Positions 17,671 to 26,914 of a stretch of DNA of 64,000 bases are shown piece after piece; positions within the stretch are counted from its first letter, which is position 1; the number at the start of each line of letters is the position of its first letter. The DNA is from Novosphingobium sp. ERN07 (lineage in GTDB: Bacteria; Pseudomonadota; Alphaproteobacteria; Sphingomonadales; Sphingomonadaceae): assembly GCF_012641335.1 (NCBI RefSeq), contig NZ_JABAID010000005.1, positions 1 to 64,000 on the forward strand, read 5' to 3'. Both the position numbers and the translations under genes were made by a program. Below the pieces are notes generated by a model, which did not search any database, was not told the origin of the DNA, and saw only the letters and a program-made list of their open reading frames with translations.

Positions 17671-19163
17671 TGCGCGGTCATCTCTCCCAAAAAGCAACGC
17701 AGGCGTTCCTGCTGTTGCTCTGACAGGCGCAGGCCCAACTTGGTGCGCCGCCATAGAATATCGTCTGCCTCATGCGCCCATTCGCGCGAAATCAGATAGC
17801 GAACTTCACGCTCTGTCAGACCGTGGCCGAAATGCGCGCCACAATCGGCAAGGTTTTGCGCATCGTCCAGCACCGTGGCCGCTAGCGTGCCATAAGCATG
17901 AAGCAGACGCTTGGCCCACGCGGGTTTGAGGAAGGGGTAGCGTGCTTGCAGATCGGCAAGGCGCTGCTCCACCTCCCCCACGCCAAAATCACCGCCGGGG
18001 AGAGGCTGTGTATCTGTCCAGTGTGCACCCGACAGCGCAGGAATACGCTCGCCCATGCGGTCCACCGCCTCTTCCGATAACGTGCGGAACGTGGTGATCT
18101 TGCCGCCAAACACCGAAAGGATCGGCGCGCCTTCGGATCGGTCGCTCACCTCGAAGCGATAGCCGCGCGTTGCCGTCTCCGGCTTGCCCGATCCGTCATC
18201 AACCAGTGGCCGCACACCGGAATAGGTCCAGACGACATCGGCGGGCGTCACCGGTTTGGCAAAGAACCGGCTGGCGCCTTCGCAAAGATATTCGATTTCC
18301 TCAACGCTGGCCACGATGGGCTGGCCTGCCTCGTGGTCCCGGTCGGTCGTACCGATCAGCGTGAAATCGTGCTCATAGGGGATGGCGAAGAAGATGCGCC
18401 CATCGGGAAGCTGGAAGATATAGGGATGCGGATGGTCGAACAGCTTGCGCACCACGATGTGCGATCCTCGCACAAGGCGGATCGACTGTGTGTGATCCTC
18501 CCTGCTGCGATCCAAGATGGAAAGCACTGAAGGCCCCGCCGCATTGATCACCGAACGCGCACGGAACGTGCCCTGTGCGGTTTCGATCCGCCACACATCA
18601 CCCTCGCGCTCCAGCTTTTCGACCGCACAACGCGTGCGCACTTCCGCGCCTTTATCCGCAGCATCGCGCGCGTTCAGAATCACCAGTCGCGCGTCGTCCA
18701 CCCAGCCATCTGAATAGACGAAGCCGTGGACAAACTCACGCTTCAGCGGTCTGCCTGCCGGATGACGATCCAGCCTGATTGTCTCCGTCGCTTGCAGCAG
18801 CTTTCGCTTGCCAAGATGGTCGTAAAGAAAAAGGCCCAATCGCAGCAACCAACGCGGACGCAGCCCCTGCACCCACGGCAGCACGAAACGCATCGGCCAG
18901 ATGATATGCGGCGCGATAACCCAAAGCTTCTCGCGCTCCCCCAAAGCCTCGCGCACTAGCCCGAACTCGTAATGTTCGAGATAGCGCAGGCCGCCGTGGA
19001 TCAACTTGCTGGAATTGGACGATGTGCCGCTGGCAAGATCGTGCGCTTCCAGCAGCAGTACCGAAGCCCCGCGACCCGCAGCATCGCGGGCTATTCCAGT
19101 GCCGTTGACGCCGCCGCCGATCACGGCAACGTCAAACACGTTCTGGTCCACGGCTTCAAACAT
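17667..19163 (-). CDS. glpD: Glycerol-3-phosphate dehydrogenase (FAD, aerobic)
   Basis: 498-residue FAD-dependent, membrane-associated dehydrogenase that oxidises glycerol 3-phosphate to dihydroxyacetone phosphate and feeds electrons to quinone. FAD-binding VIGGGVNGTGIARDAAGRG near residue 13, then SSKLIHGGLRYLEHYEFGLV, and the C-terminal GGKITTFRTLSEEAVD are family hallmarks. It starts 13 bp after the monooxygenase stop and overlaps glpK, giving a matched glycerol module inside the sulfoquinovose operon. Confidence 0.96.
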   Translation of the reverse strand: MFEAVDQNVFDVAVIGGGVNGTGIARDAAGRGASVLLLEAHDLASGTSSNSSKLIHGGLRYLEHYEFGLVREALGEREKLWVIAPHIIWPMRFVLPWVQGLRPRWLLRLGLFLYDHLGKRKLLQATETIRLDRHPAGRPLKREFVHGFVYSDGWVDDARLVILNARDAADKGAEVRTRCAVEKLEREGDVWRIETAQGTFRARSVINAAGPSVLSILDRSREDHTQSIRLVRGSHIVVRKLFDHPHPYIFQLPDGRIFFAIPYEHDFTLIGTTDRDHEAGQPIVASVEEIEYLCEGASRFFAKPVTPADVVWTYSGVRPLVDDGSGKPETATRGYRFEVSDRSEGAPILSVFGGKITTFRTLSEEAVDRMGERIPALSGAHWTDTQPLPGGDFGVGEVEQRLADLQARYPFLKPAWAKRLLHAYGTLAATVLDDAQNLADCGAHFGHGLTEREVRYLISREWAHEADDILWRRTKLGLRLSEQQQERLRCFLGEMTAQ

Positions 19164-19176
19164 CAGATCTATTCTC

Positions 19177-20265
19177 TCAGATATTCAGCGGCCCATGCTG
19201 GATATGCGGCAGGACGTAGCGGGCAAACATGTCTGCTTCCTGCGCGTGCGGATAGCCAGAGAGGATGAACGCCTCGACCCCTTCGGCCTGATAGGCGCGC
19301 AGCTTGGCCAGCACCTGATCTGGCGTGCCGACAATGGCCGCTCCGCAACCAGACCGCGCGCGACCAATCCCGGTCCACAGGTTCTCTTCGACAAAGCCAT
19401 CGCCATCCGCCGCACCGCGCAGCTCCTGCTGCCGCTGCACGCCGAAGTTCTTGGCATCGAGAGACTTTTCGCGGATTGCCTTGCCCGTATCATCATCCAG
19501 CTTGGACAGCAGACGGTCGGCATAGGCTCGCGCCTCGTCCTCGGTTTCTCGCACGATCACATGGACACGATAGCCGAACTTCAGCGTGCGCCCATAGTTG
19601 GCGGCGCGGGCCTTCATGTCGGCGATCGTTTCGCGCACTTTGTCCATCGTGTCGGGCCACATCAGGTAGACGTCCGATGCTTCGGCAGCACATTCGCGCG
19701 CATCATGGCTGAGGCCGCCGAAGTAGAATGCAGGACACTTGCCCGAAAGCGTGCCGATGCGCGGCGGATCGAGCTTCAGCTTGTAAAACTCACCCTGAAA
19801 ATCCAGATGCTCGCCGTTCAGCAGCGTGCGCACGATCTTCATGATCTCGGTCGCGCGGGCATAGCGGGGACCGCTCGCTATCGTCTCGCCCGGCATGTCG
19901 GACGAGATGATGTTGACGTTCAGCCGCCCGCCGGTGCCCGCAGCATTCGGGCCAAGGATGCGGTCCAGCGTGGCGATGCGGCGTGCAAGCTGCGGTGGCC
20001 AATCCTCGCCCATGCGCGTGGCCCAAAGCAGCTTGATCCGGCGCACCTGCGTGGCAACCGCCGCAGCGAAGGCCGTGGTATCAAGACCCAACTGGTAGCC
20101 AGAAGGCAGCAGGATATTGTCGAACCCGCCCTCTTCGGCACGCAGCACGATGTTGCGGCAATGCTCCCAGCTTGACTGCAGGTATTTGTCCGGCACGCCC
20201 AAGAACTCGTAATCATCGTCGCACAGTGCCGAGAACCAGGCGATCTCGCAATTCTGTTCAGCCAT
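19177..20265 (-). CDS. LLM flavin-dependent monooxygenase, probable sulfoquinovose monooxygenase
   Basis: 362-residue bacterial-luciferase-like (LLM) monooxygenase of the alkanesulfonate monooxygenase (SsuD) type: EEGGFDNILLPSGYQLG, FAAAVATQVRRIKLLWATR, GRLNVNIISSDMPGE and AIVGTPDQVLAKLRAYQAEG. SsuD enzymes use reduced FMN and oxygen to break a C-S bond, giving an aldehyde and sulfite. Position between a sulfoquinovosidase and an aldo/keto reductase matches SmoC of the sulfo-SMO pathway in Agrobacterium, which turns sulfoquinovose into 6-oxo-glucose plus sulfite. ATG 20265 has AGGAGAG upstream. No flavin reductase partner (SmoA) is encoded in the window. The specific function rests on context. 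Confidence 0.85.
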   Translation of the reverse strand: MAEQNCEIAWFSALCDDDYEFLGVPDKYLQSSWEHCRNIVLRAEEGGFDNILLPSGYQLGLDTTAFAAAVATQVRRIKLLWATRMGEDWPPQLARRIATLDRILGPNAAGTGGRLNVNIISSDMPGETIASGPRYARATEIMKIVRTLLNGEHLDFQGEFYKLKLDPPRIGTLSGKCPAFYFGGLSHDARECAAEASDVYLMWPDTMDKVRETIADMKARAANYGRTLKFGYRVHVIVRETEDEARAYADRLLSKLDDDTGKAIREKSLDAKNFGVQRQQELRGAADGDGFVEENLWTGIGRARSGCGAAIVGTPDQVLAKLRAYQAEGVEAFILSGYPHAQEADMFARYVLPHIQHGPLNI

Positions 20266-20371
20266 CTTGCCTCTCCTTCTGCGCGGCGGACGCAAGCTAT
20301 TACCGGCAAAACCGTCAACCGGTGCCGTCCGCCCTCAATTTGCAATCGTAAACTTCAATACGTTACGGCTG

Positions 20372-21286
20372 TTACGGGAGCCGCTCACCCCGCGCCGCGA
20401 CGAGCACGGCGTACCAATCCTGACGTGTCCACTGCACCTTGAGCGCCTGCGCACCCTCGGCAATCCGTTCTGCCTTTTGCGATCCGATGATCGGGATAAC
20501 TCCCGCTGGATGCGCCATCAGCCACGAGTAGGCCGCCACCGTGCGCGAAACACCCTGCGCCTGCGCCACAACGTCGAGCGCCTCGGCCACAGCGATGTCA
20601 CGCGCGCTTTCCGGCGCAGCCAGACACCCCCCGCCCAGCGGTGACCACGCCATCGGCGTCAGGCCCAGCATCATTGCCTGATCCAGTTCGCCGTTCTCGA
20701 AACAGTCGATGCGCAGCGCGCTGATTTCCGGCTGCGTCGTCACCAGTTTCTCGCCCAGAAAGTGGTTGAGCGCCGCGATCTGGTGCGTGGTAAAGTTCGA
20801 AACGCCCAGCGTCCGCACTTTCCCCGAAGCCACCGCATCATCCAGCACCCGCGCCGTTTCGTGGGGGTGGGCCAGAATATCAGGCCGATGGACCTGCCAC
20901 AGATCGATCACATCGGTTTTCAGGCGAACCAGTGAATCTTCGATGGCCTTGCGCAGATAATCCGCGCTCTGATCATAAGGCAGCGGGGGCAGAATGCCGC
21001 CCTTGGTGGCCAGCACCATGCGTTCGCGCAGCGCAGGCTCTGCGATCAGCACTTCACCCAGCAGCGCTTCGGCATCGCCAAAGCCGCCAGAGCCATTGAA
21101 GCCATAGATATCTGCCGTATCCAGAAAGTTGATTCCGGCATCGAGCGCGGCGTGAACCAGCTTTGCGGCTTCCGCCACTGTGCGTCCATCTTCGGCAAGC
21201 CGCCACATGCCCCACGCGATGGGCGATACGGCAATGCCGCTCTTGCCAAGGGGGCGGAACTCAGGTGGCTGGGGCAAAAGGCTCAT
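20372..21286 (-). CDS. Aldo/keto reductase, probable 6-oxo-glucose reductase
   Basis: 304-residue NAD(P)H-dependent aldo/keto reductase. The catalytic tetrad is visible: Asp56 and Tyr61 in FLDTADIYG, Lys95 in VLATKGG, His133 in WQVHRPD. C-terminal IPIIGSQKAERI fits cofactor binding. ATG 21286 overlaps the LacI stop (ATGA). In the sulfo-SMO pathway SmoB is an aldo/keto reductase that reduces 6-oxo-glucose to glucose, and the neighbours here give it the same role. Bases 20266-20371 between this gene and the monooxygenase hold no gene. Family certain, substrate inferred from context. Confidence 0.87.
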   Translation of the reverse strand: MSLLPQPPEFRPLGKSGIAVSPIAWGMWRLAEDGRTVAEAAKLVHAALDAGINFLDTADIYGFNGSGGFGDAEALLGEVLIAEPALRERMVLATKGGILPPLPYDQSADYLRKAIEDSLVRLKTDVIDLWQVHRPDILAHPHETARVLDDAVASGKVRTLGVSNFTTHQIAALNHFLGEKLVTTQPEISALRIDCFENGELDQAMMLGLTPMAWSPLGGGCLAAPESARDIAVAEALDVVAQAQGVSRTVAAYSWLMAHPAGVIPIIGSQKAERIAEGAQALKVQWTRQDWYAVLVAARGERLP

Positions 21287-22296
21287 GAAACAGTCCTGTG
21301 TGGCGGCGCGACAGATGCGCGCTCTATCAAGGTATGAGGCAAACGGCGGTGGGTGATATCCCCGCCCGCGATGAGGATTTCGGTGGCCGTGCGCGCAAGC
21401 TCGGCCATCGGTTGGTGAATCGTGGTCAACGGCGGCCAGACAGTGCGCGCCAGCGTGGTATCGTCAAAACCCGCCACTGAAAGCTGCGCCGGCACATTGA
21501 TGCCCCGGTCGTGCGCCACGGCAAGCACGCCCGCTGCCATATCGTCATTCGAAGCAAAAATCGCGGTGGGGCAATTGGGCAGGCCCAACAAAGCTGCCGC
21601 GCCCCGCGCGCCGGAATCGAAATCGAACTCACCTTCGCACACCAGAATCGGGTCGTAGGAAATCCCCGCCCGATCCAATGCGCGGCGATAGCCGAACAGA
21701 CGGTCATCCGAAGCCATGTGGTTCTGATGACCCTTGATGAAGCCAATGCGGCGGTGCCCTGCGTTGATCAGGTGCGTGGTCATGTCATCCGCCGCCTGCG
21801 CATCGTCCATGAACACAGAACTGGTCAGCGCATGGTTGGTGCCGGGCGAAATGCGCACGAAAGGAATGTCCATCGCTTCCAGTGCCCGCAGCACCGGATC
21901 GCAATCCGTAACCGGCGATGACAGGATGATGCCATCGACATGCGTTTCGCTGACAAGGCCCCGCACCTGTTCACCCACTTGCGGGTCGGCCACGTCTACC
22001 GGTTGCGCCAGCAGGCGGATGCCGTTGGCGCGGCAGAAATCCCAGCAACCGGTCTGGATCTGAAACATGTAATAGGGGCTGTGATTGTCATAGATCAGCG
22101 CAATCTGGTTCGATTTTGCGCCGGAAAGAATGCGCGCGGCCACGCTCGGTCGGAAATCGAGCGCGCGCATTGCTTCCTCAACACGAGCCTTGGTATCGCC
22201 GCTGACATAGGGATGCCCGTTCAGCACGCGGCTGACAGTCTTCACCGCAACGCCCGCCTTAGCCGCCACGTCCCTGATGTTGGCCCGCTCGTTCAT
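21283..22296 (-). CDS. LacI-family transcriptional regulator
   Basis: 337 residues from ATG 22296, overlapping the sulfoquinovosidase stop (ATGA). N-terminal LacI HTH and hinge (IRDVAAKAGVAVKTVSRVLN, then VSGDTKARVEEAMRALDFRP), followed by the sugar-binding periplasmic-like domain (DGIILSSPVTD, HRRIGFIKGHQNHMASDDR, AIFASNDDMAAGVL, LSVAGFDDT). It most likely represses the operon and the divergent TonB receptor until sulfoquinovose or its glycerol conjugate is present; this is inferred from its place as second gene of the operon. Confidence 0.93.
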   Translation of the reverse strand: MNERANIRDVAAKAGVAVKTVSRVLNGHPYVSGDTKARVEEAMRALDFRPSVAARILSGAKSNQIALIYDNHSPYYMFQIQTGCWDFCRANGIRLLAQPVDVADPQVGEQVRGLVSETHVDGIILSSPVTDCDPVLRALEAMDIPFVRISPGTNHALTSSVFMDDAQAADDMTTHLINAGHRRIGFIKGHQNHMASDDRLFGYRRALDRAGISYDPILVCEGEFDFDSGARGAAALLGLPNCPTAIFASNDDMAAGVLAVAHDRGINVPAQLSVAGFDDTTLARTVWPPLTTIHQPMAELARTATEILIAGGDITHRRLPHTLIERASVAPPHRTVS

Positions 22297-24317
22297 CCTT
22301 CCAGTGCCCCTTTCAAACCTTCGAACAGTGGCGCGAACGCGCTGTTCGGACGGTAGAATACTGGTGGCTGACCAATCGGCGCAGGAACATCGTGCGTGCC
22401 GGGGGCGAAATCCGCACCCGTCCAGCAATGCCGCCAAGCCTCGGTCCCCGGAAGGACGACCCGACGAGCCTCGGCCCCTTCCTCGATCGCCGGTGCCACC
22501 AGCAGGTCTGCACCGTAGAGGAACTGGTCCTGCACCGTAAAGAGCGCGGTGTCCTGCGGATAGTGGAGGAACAATGGGCGCTGCGCAGGCAAGCCACGCT
22601 CACGCGCTTCGCCACACAGATAGCGGACATAAGGCGCAAGGTGTGCATGAACCCGGCTCCAGCCTGCAAAGCAGGCCATCAGTTCGGGTGTGCTGTCGTA
22701 CTGAAGATTGTCGTCCGGCCGATTACCCTCGTGGCTACGCATAACCGGAGCAAACGCCGCCAGTTCGCACCAGCGCGCCATCAGTTCTGCGGTCCGCACA
22801 TTGCCGTGCAGCGATGTGTATCCACCGCAATCCGAATGGCTATAGACATTGCCGACCAGCCCCGCCGAAAGCGCACCCGTTATCACGGTGCCGATACCAT
22901 CGTGGCGGGTGAAATCGACCGACTGGTCTCCCGCCCACAGCAACGGGCAATAGCCTTGCACGCCCGAAAATCCGGCACGCATGAAGAACAGCGCATCGCC
23001 GGTCTTGCCCCGGCTTTCCAGCGCACGCGCATTCACTTGCGCCCACAGCACTGGCCAGCGATTGTGGGCTTCCATCGGATCAGACCCATCGGCCAGCGCA
23101 AGATCTGTCGGCAGGTATTCGCCAAAATCAGCCATCCAGCCGGAAATGCCGATATCGAGCATCTCTTCGCCCAGAATGCGCGTGGCGAACCATTCGCGGG
23201 TTTCCGCGCGGGTGAAATCGACCACGCCGCAATCGAACTCGCCAAAATCGACGAGATGGACTTCGGAGGAATCCTGCCTCAGGCAGAAGTGCCCGCCTGC
23301 GCGCGCCTCTTCGTAAAGGTCCGCATCCACGGCGATATAGGGATTGGCATAAGCGAGGAAGCGGATGCCCCGTGCGGCAAGATCGGCAATGCACCCGCGC
23401 AGATCGGGATAGCGCTCAGCGCTGCGCGCCCCGCTGTGCCAGTCCCAGAACAAGCGACGGCCAAAGCTGGTTTCGCGAATGCCCGCCCAGTCTTCGCACC
23501 ACAAACCCGATACGGCAGCGCCCGCTTCGATGAACTTTTCGAGCCGATCAAAGCTGCTGGCACCCGATTTCAGCCCGACAATTGCCCCGCCAATCGCCCA
23601 ATCGGGCAGTTCGGGCTGGCGGCCGAAGCGCGTGGAAAGCTGGCTCACCAAGCCTTCCGGACCATCGTCGGCAAACACCTCGAACCGCGCAGCCCCGCTC
23701 CACACATCAACCCGGTGCGCCGCAGGATCGGTGAAATCGAGCACGCTGTAGCAACTTGCGTCGAGATGCACCGCCAGCCAGCGCGAAGTGACGAAGGTCG
23801 GCTGCGGATAATTGGTGTTCCAGTAATCACCGCCCGCCATGCCTTCGGCGTCCATCCGCTTCGTCAGCTCAGTAGACTTGTCGCGCCCCACCCCTGGCTC
23901 GCTCGTCCAGATCGGAAATCTGCGGCCATTCAGCGCAAGGTAGCTCATCTGCTCGCCCCCGCCCCAAACGCATTCACCCGGCTCGGCATGAAAGCGCAGC
24001 TGCAGACGGTCGTGATCAACCAGCAGGCTGCGAATTTCAAACGCGCTTCCACAGATGGTCAGCCGGGCCACCGCACGATCGCCAGCGAGGAATTCACCCC
24101 CATCATCCAGTTCCCGCCACCCCGCGGGCGCAATGGCATCAAACGGAGAATCGGAAATGTTGAAATTACCGCGATACATCAGCACGTCGGCCTGCCCGCA
24201 CGCCATGACCAGCGCAGGACAATTCGGGTTGTGGCGCAGCACCACTCGATCCCCAAATCGGAGATCGAACCCACCATTTCCGGCTTCGATCCGCAGTTCC
24301 AACAGCGTTTTCCTCAT
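22293..24317 (-). CDS. GH31 sulfoquinovosidase (KERW type)
   Basis: 674-residue retaining glycoside hydrolase of family GH31. Nucleophile Asp397 in GWMADFGEYLP and acid/base Asp464 in WAGDQSVDF. It resembles E. coli YihQ along its length (GGDYWNTNYPQPTFV, GRQPELPDW, SHEGNRPDDN). The sulfonate-binding signature known from sulfoquinovosidases as QQRW or KERW is present in the KERW form: Lys250 (GLKSG), Glu275 (WCEDW), Arg288 and Trp291 (GRRLFW). It hydrolyses alpha-sulfoquinovosides, mainly sulfoquinovosyl-glycerol. No signal peptide, so cytoplasmic. ATG 24317 is chosen because the protein aligns from there; the ribosome-binding site is weak. First gene of the operon. Confidence 0.92.
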   Translation of the reverse strand: MRKTLLELRIEAGNGGFDLRFGDRVVLRHNPNCPALVMACGQADVLMYRGNFNISDSPFDAIAPAGWRELDDGGEFLAGDRAVARLTICGSAFEIRSLLVDHDRLQLRFHAEPGECVWGGGEQMSYLALNGRRFPIWTSEPGVGRDKSTELTKRMDAEGMAGGDYWNTNYPQPTFVTSRWLAVHLDASCYSVLDFTDPAAHRVDVWSGAARFEVFADDGPEGLVSQLSTRFGRQPELPDWAIGGAIVGLKSGASSFDRLEKFIEAGAAVSGLWCEDWAGIRETSFGRRLFWDWHSGARSAERYPDLRGCIADLAARGIRFLAYANPYIAVDADLYEEARAGGHFCLRQDSSEVHLVDFGEFDCGVVDFTRAETREWFATRILGEEMLDIGISGWMADFGEYLPTDLALADGSDPMEAHNRWPVLWAQVNARALESRGKTGDALFFMRAGFSGVQGYCPLLWAGDQSVDFTRHDGIGTVITGALSAGLVGNVYSHSDCGGYTSLHGNVRTAELMARWCELAAFAPVMRSHEGNRPDDNLQYDSTPELMACFAGWSRVHAHLAPYVRYLCGEARERGLPAQRPLFLHYPQDTALFTVQDQFLYGADLLVAPAIEEGAEARRVVLPGTEAWRHCWTGADFAPGTHDVPAPIGQPPVFYRPNSAFAPLFEGLKGALEG

Positions 24318-24478
24318 CCCGGCAGCTATGCTGTGGCGCTTTGGCCGCAGGCTCTGTCCGTTTTTCTGACACCGCTTGACATATCCGTCCAGCCATAGCA
24401 GATCAAGCACCAATCGCGGCCGATCGACGAGGGAGCATGACTACCCTTGGAAGACCGCTTTTTGCAGGGAGAGACATC
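24318..24478. promoter_or_regulatory. Divergent control region, sulfoquinovose operon / TonB receptor
   Basis: 161 bp between divergent starts. A consensus-like TTGACA lies at 24376-24381 on the plus strand, inside a TGACA direct repeat (24367-24371 and 24377-24381, 10 bp apart). GCTATG and CATAGC form distant inverted arms at about 24326 and 24393. No clean LacI-type palindrome is visible, so the operator position stays open. Confidence 0.35.
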
Positions 24479-26812
24479 GTGAAGTTCACCCAGAATCCAT
24501 CCGTGCGCGCATTGGCGCTGTCCGCCACTGCGCTTTCGCTGGCCTTCGCCGGTCAGGTCCACGCGCAGGAAGCCGCCGAAGAAACTGGCGTGATCAGCGA
24601 AATCGTCGTCACCGCGCAGAAGGTGGCGGAGAACGTGCAGGACGTTCCCATCGCGATCACCGCGATCACATCAGACCGGCTCGAATCCGCAGGCACCACG
24701 AGCCTCGAAGGGCTGACCCAGCTCGTCCCCTCGGTCACCTTCCGCAAGGGCACGACCAGCGCCAACAGCGCCATCGTGATGCGCGGCGTGGGCACGATCA
24801 CCTTCTCGGTCGCCGCGGAACCCAGCGTTTCCACCGTGGTCGATGGCGTGGTCCTCAGCCGTTCGGGTCAGGCCTTCATGGATCTGGTCGACGCACAACG
24901 CCTCGAAGTGCTGCGCGGCCCGCAGGGCACGCTTTTCGGCAAGAACGCTTCGGCAGGCCTCGTCAACATCGTATCGAAGGGCGGCACCGACACGCTCCAG
25001 GGCGAAGCCCGCGCCGAATACTACGAAGGCGAGGAATATCGCCTGCGCGCCTCGCTTTCCGGCCCGCTGGGCGAAGGCCTCTCGGCCCGCGTCACCGGCT
25101 TCTACGGCAGCTACGATGGCAACATCACCAATATCTTCGGCGGCAAGAACGACAAGATCAACGGCTACGAGCACTACGGCGCGCGCGGCATCCTCGATTA
25201 CGAAGGCGACGGATCGCGCTTCCGCCTGATCGCGGATTACTTCAAGGCCAATGACGATTGCTGCGCCGATGTCACCACCGTCAGCCGTGGCGCAGTGCTG
25301 GATGCAGAACTCGGCCTGCCGGGCGGCGTCGCGCAGGGGCTGAACCAGCGCTACGTCAACCACAACCTTGTCACCCAGACGAAGGACCGCCAGTGGAGCC
25401 TCACCGCTTCGGGCGATTTCGACGTGTTCGAAAGCCATACGCTCAGCGTCATTGCAGGCTATCGTAACTGGCAGAACGAAGAAGTGCGCGAAGGCGATTT
25501 CCTGCCGCGCGCCATCGTTGGCACCGGCGAACTGCACGATAGCGGCGAAGTGCGCACACAGCAGCTCAGCCTCGAAGTGCGCCTTGCCTCGGACCAGACG
25601 CAGCCGTTCTTCTATCAGGTCGGCGCGTTCGCGTGGGGATCGAACAACCAGCAAGACTTCACTCGCCGCAACATCACGTGTGCCACGTCAACGCTGCCAG
25701 TCGCAGCTTCCGGCGCGCGGCCTTGCAACGTGGCCGATACGGTCAACACCCTGTTCCCCACCGCCACCTCGTTCAGCGATGTGCAATCGCGCAACTATGC
25801 CGTGTTCGGTCAGGCCACCTATCGTTTCAGCGACATGATCTCGCTCACCGGCGGCCTGCGCTACACGTGGGATGATCTTGATTTCACCCACACCCGCGCA
25901 CCGGCGGTGAACGCCACCACCGGCCTTCCCGCCACCGGCCCCGGCACCAACGGCAACCCCGCTGGGGGCACGCTGGCTTCGGGCGGAAACGGCACCAACA
26001 CGTCTGCCGGATCGAGCAGCAACGGCAACCTTTCGGGCCGCGCCGTCCTGCAGATCACGCCGAGCGACGATGTGATGCTCTACGGCAGCTACACCCGTGG
26101 CTACAAAGGCCCGGCGTTCAACGTGTTCTTCAACCACACCGCACCGACCAACGCCGTGCCAATTGATGAGGAAACCTCCGACGCTTTCGAAGTGGGCCTC
26201 AAGTCGCAGTTCCTCGACAACCGCGTGCAGTTCAACGTTTCGGCCTTCACCGTCACCTACAACGGCTTTCAGGCCAACAACTTCGTGCTGCTCAACGGCG
26301 CGGTCGTTTCGAACCTGACCAACGCGGGTTCGGTGCGCAGCAAGGGCTTCGAAGCCGATCTGCTCACCGTGCCGGTCGAAGGGCTGACTCTGCGCGCCAG
26401 CGCCGCCTATGCCGATGCCAAAGTGCTGAAGTTCAATCCGAACCCCTCAACCAACGCGCCCGACGCCCGCAACGGCACCCGTCTGCCGCTCGCGCCCAAG
26501 TTCACCTATACGCTGGGCGGCAGCTACGAACGGGATCTGGGTGGCATCAAGCTCTATCTCGACACCGATTTCCGCCACGTCGGCAAGCAGTTCTCCGACC
26601 TTGGCGAGAGCGGCCCGATTGACGCCTATGGCATCTGGAATGCCGGGATCGGCTTCTCGGACGCGGAAGACCTCTATCGCCTGACGTTCAACGCCCGGAA
26701 CATCACCGACAAGTCCTACGCCCTGCTCAACGTCAGCGCCGGCCAGCGCCTGCAAATCCCGCGCGACGCCGACCGCTACTTTGGCGTGAGCCTGCGCGCC
26801 AAGTTCCAGTAA
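24479..26812 (+). CDS. TonB-dependent receptor of the sulfoquinovose locus
   Basis: 777 residues from GTG 24479, preferred over ATG 24437 because AGGGAGAG (24466-24473) is well placed and the signal peptide (to VHAQE) then starts normally. TonB box-like ISEIVVTAQKVAENVQDVPI, plug with VMRGVG and LEVLRGPQGTLFGKNASAG, barrel ending FGVSLRAKFQ. This is the short plug class typical of sphingomonad TonB receptors. A low-complexity Gly/Asn/Thr/Ser-rich loop occurs at about residues 483-520. Divergent from the sulfoquinovosidase operon and presumably imports sulfoquinovosyl-glycerol or a related sulfolipid headgroup across the outer membrane (inference). Confidence 0.92.
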   Translation: MKFTQNPSVRALALSATALSLAFAGQVHAQEAAEETGVISEIVVTAQKVAENVQDVPIAITAITSDRLESAGTTSLEGLTQLVPSVTFRKGTTSANSAIVMRGVGTITFSVAAEPSVSTVVDGVVLSRSGQAFMDLVDAQRLEVLRGPQGTLFGKNASAGLVNIVSKGGTDTLQGEARAEYYEGEEYRLRASLSGPLGEGLSARVTGFYGSYDGNITNIFGGKNDKINGYEHYGARGILDYEGDGSRFRLIADYFKANDDCCADVTTVSRGAVLDAELGLPGGVAQGLNQRYVNHNLVTQTKDRQWSLTASGDFDVFESHTLSVIAGYRNWQNEEVREGDFLPRAIVGTGELHDSGEVRTQQLSLEVRLASDQTQPFFYQVGAFAWGSNNQQDFTRRNITCATSTLPVAASGARPCNVADTVNTLFPTATSFSDVQSRNYAVFGQATYRFSDMISLTGGLRYTWDDLDFTHTRAPAVNATTGLPATGPGTNGNPAGGTLASGGNGTNTSAGSSSNGNLSGRAVLQITPSDDVMLYGSYTRGYKGPAFNVFFNHTAPTNAVPIDEETSDAFEVGLKSQFLDNRVQFNVSAFTVTYNGFQANNFVLLNGAVVSNLTNAGSVRSKGFEADLLTVPVEGLTLRASAAYADAKVLKFNPNPSTNAPDARNGTRLPLAPKFTYTLGGSYERDLGGIKLYLDTDFRHVGKQFSDLGESGPIDAYGIWNAGIGFSDAEDLYRLTFNARNITDKSYALLNVSAGQRLQIPRDADRYFGVSLRAKFQ

Positions 26813-26840
26813 CCGCCCATCCCTCCCTCGGGCGGAAGGA

Positions 26841-26875
26841 GAGGCTCCGGGCGATGGTCCGGGGCCTCTTTTTTT
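26841..26875 (+). terminator. Rho-independent terminator
   Basis: Stem GAGGCTCCGG / CCGGGGCCTC (one G-U pair) with an 8-base loop, followed directly by seven T. It lies 29 bases after the TonB receptor stop and is the clearest intrinsic terminator in the window. Confidence 0.9.
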
Positions 26876-26914
26876 AAGCGCGGTCAGATAGTTGGCAGTT
26901 TGACTTGATAACTG

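Noticed and set aside
19177..20265. Annotation as a generic alkanesulfonate monooxygenase (SsuD)
   Set aside because: The family fits, but no ssuABC or ssuE lies nearby, while a KERW sulfoquinovosidase and an aldo/keto reductase are in the same operon.
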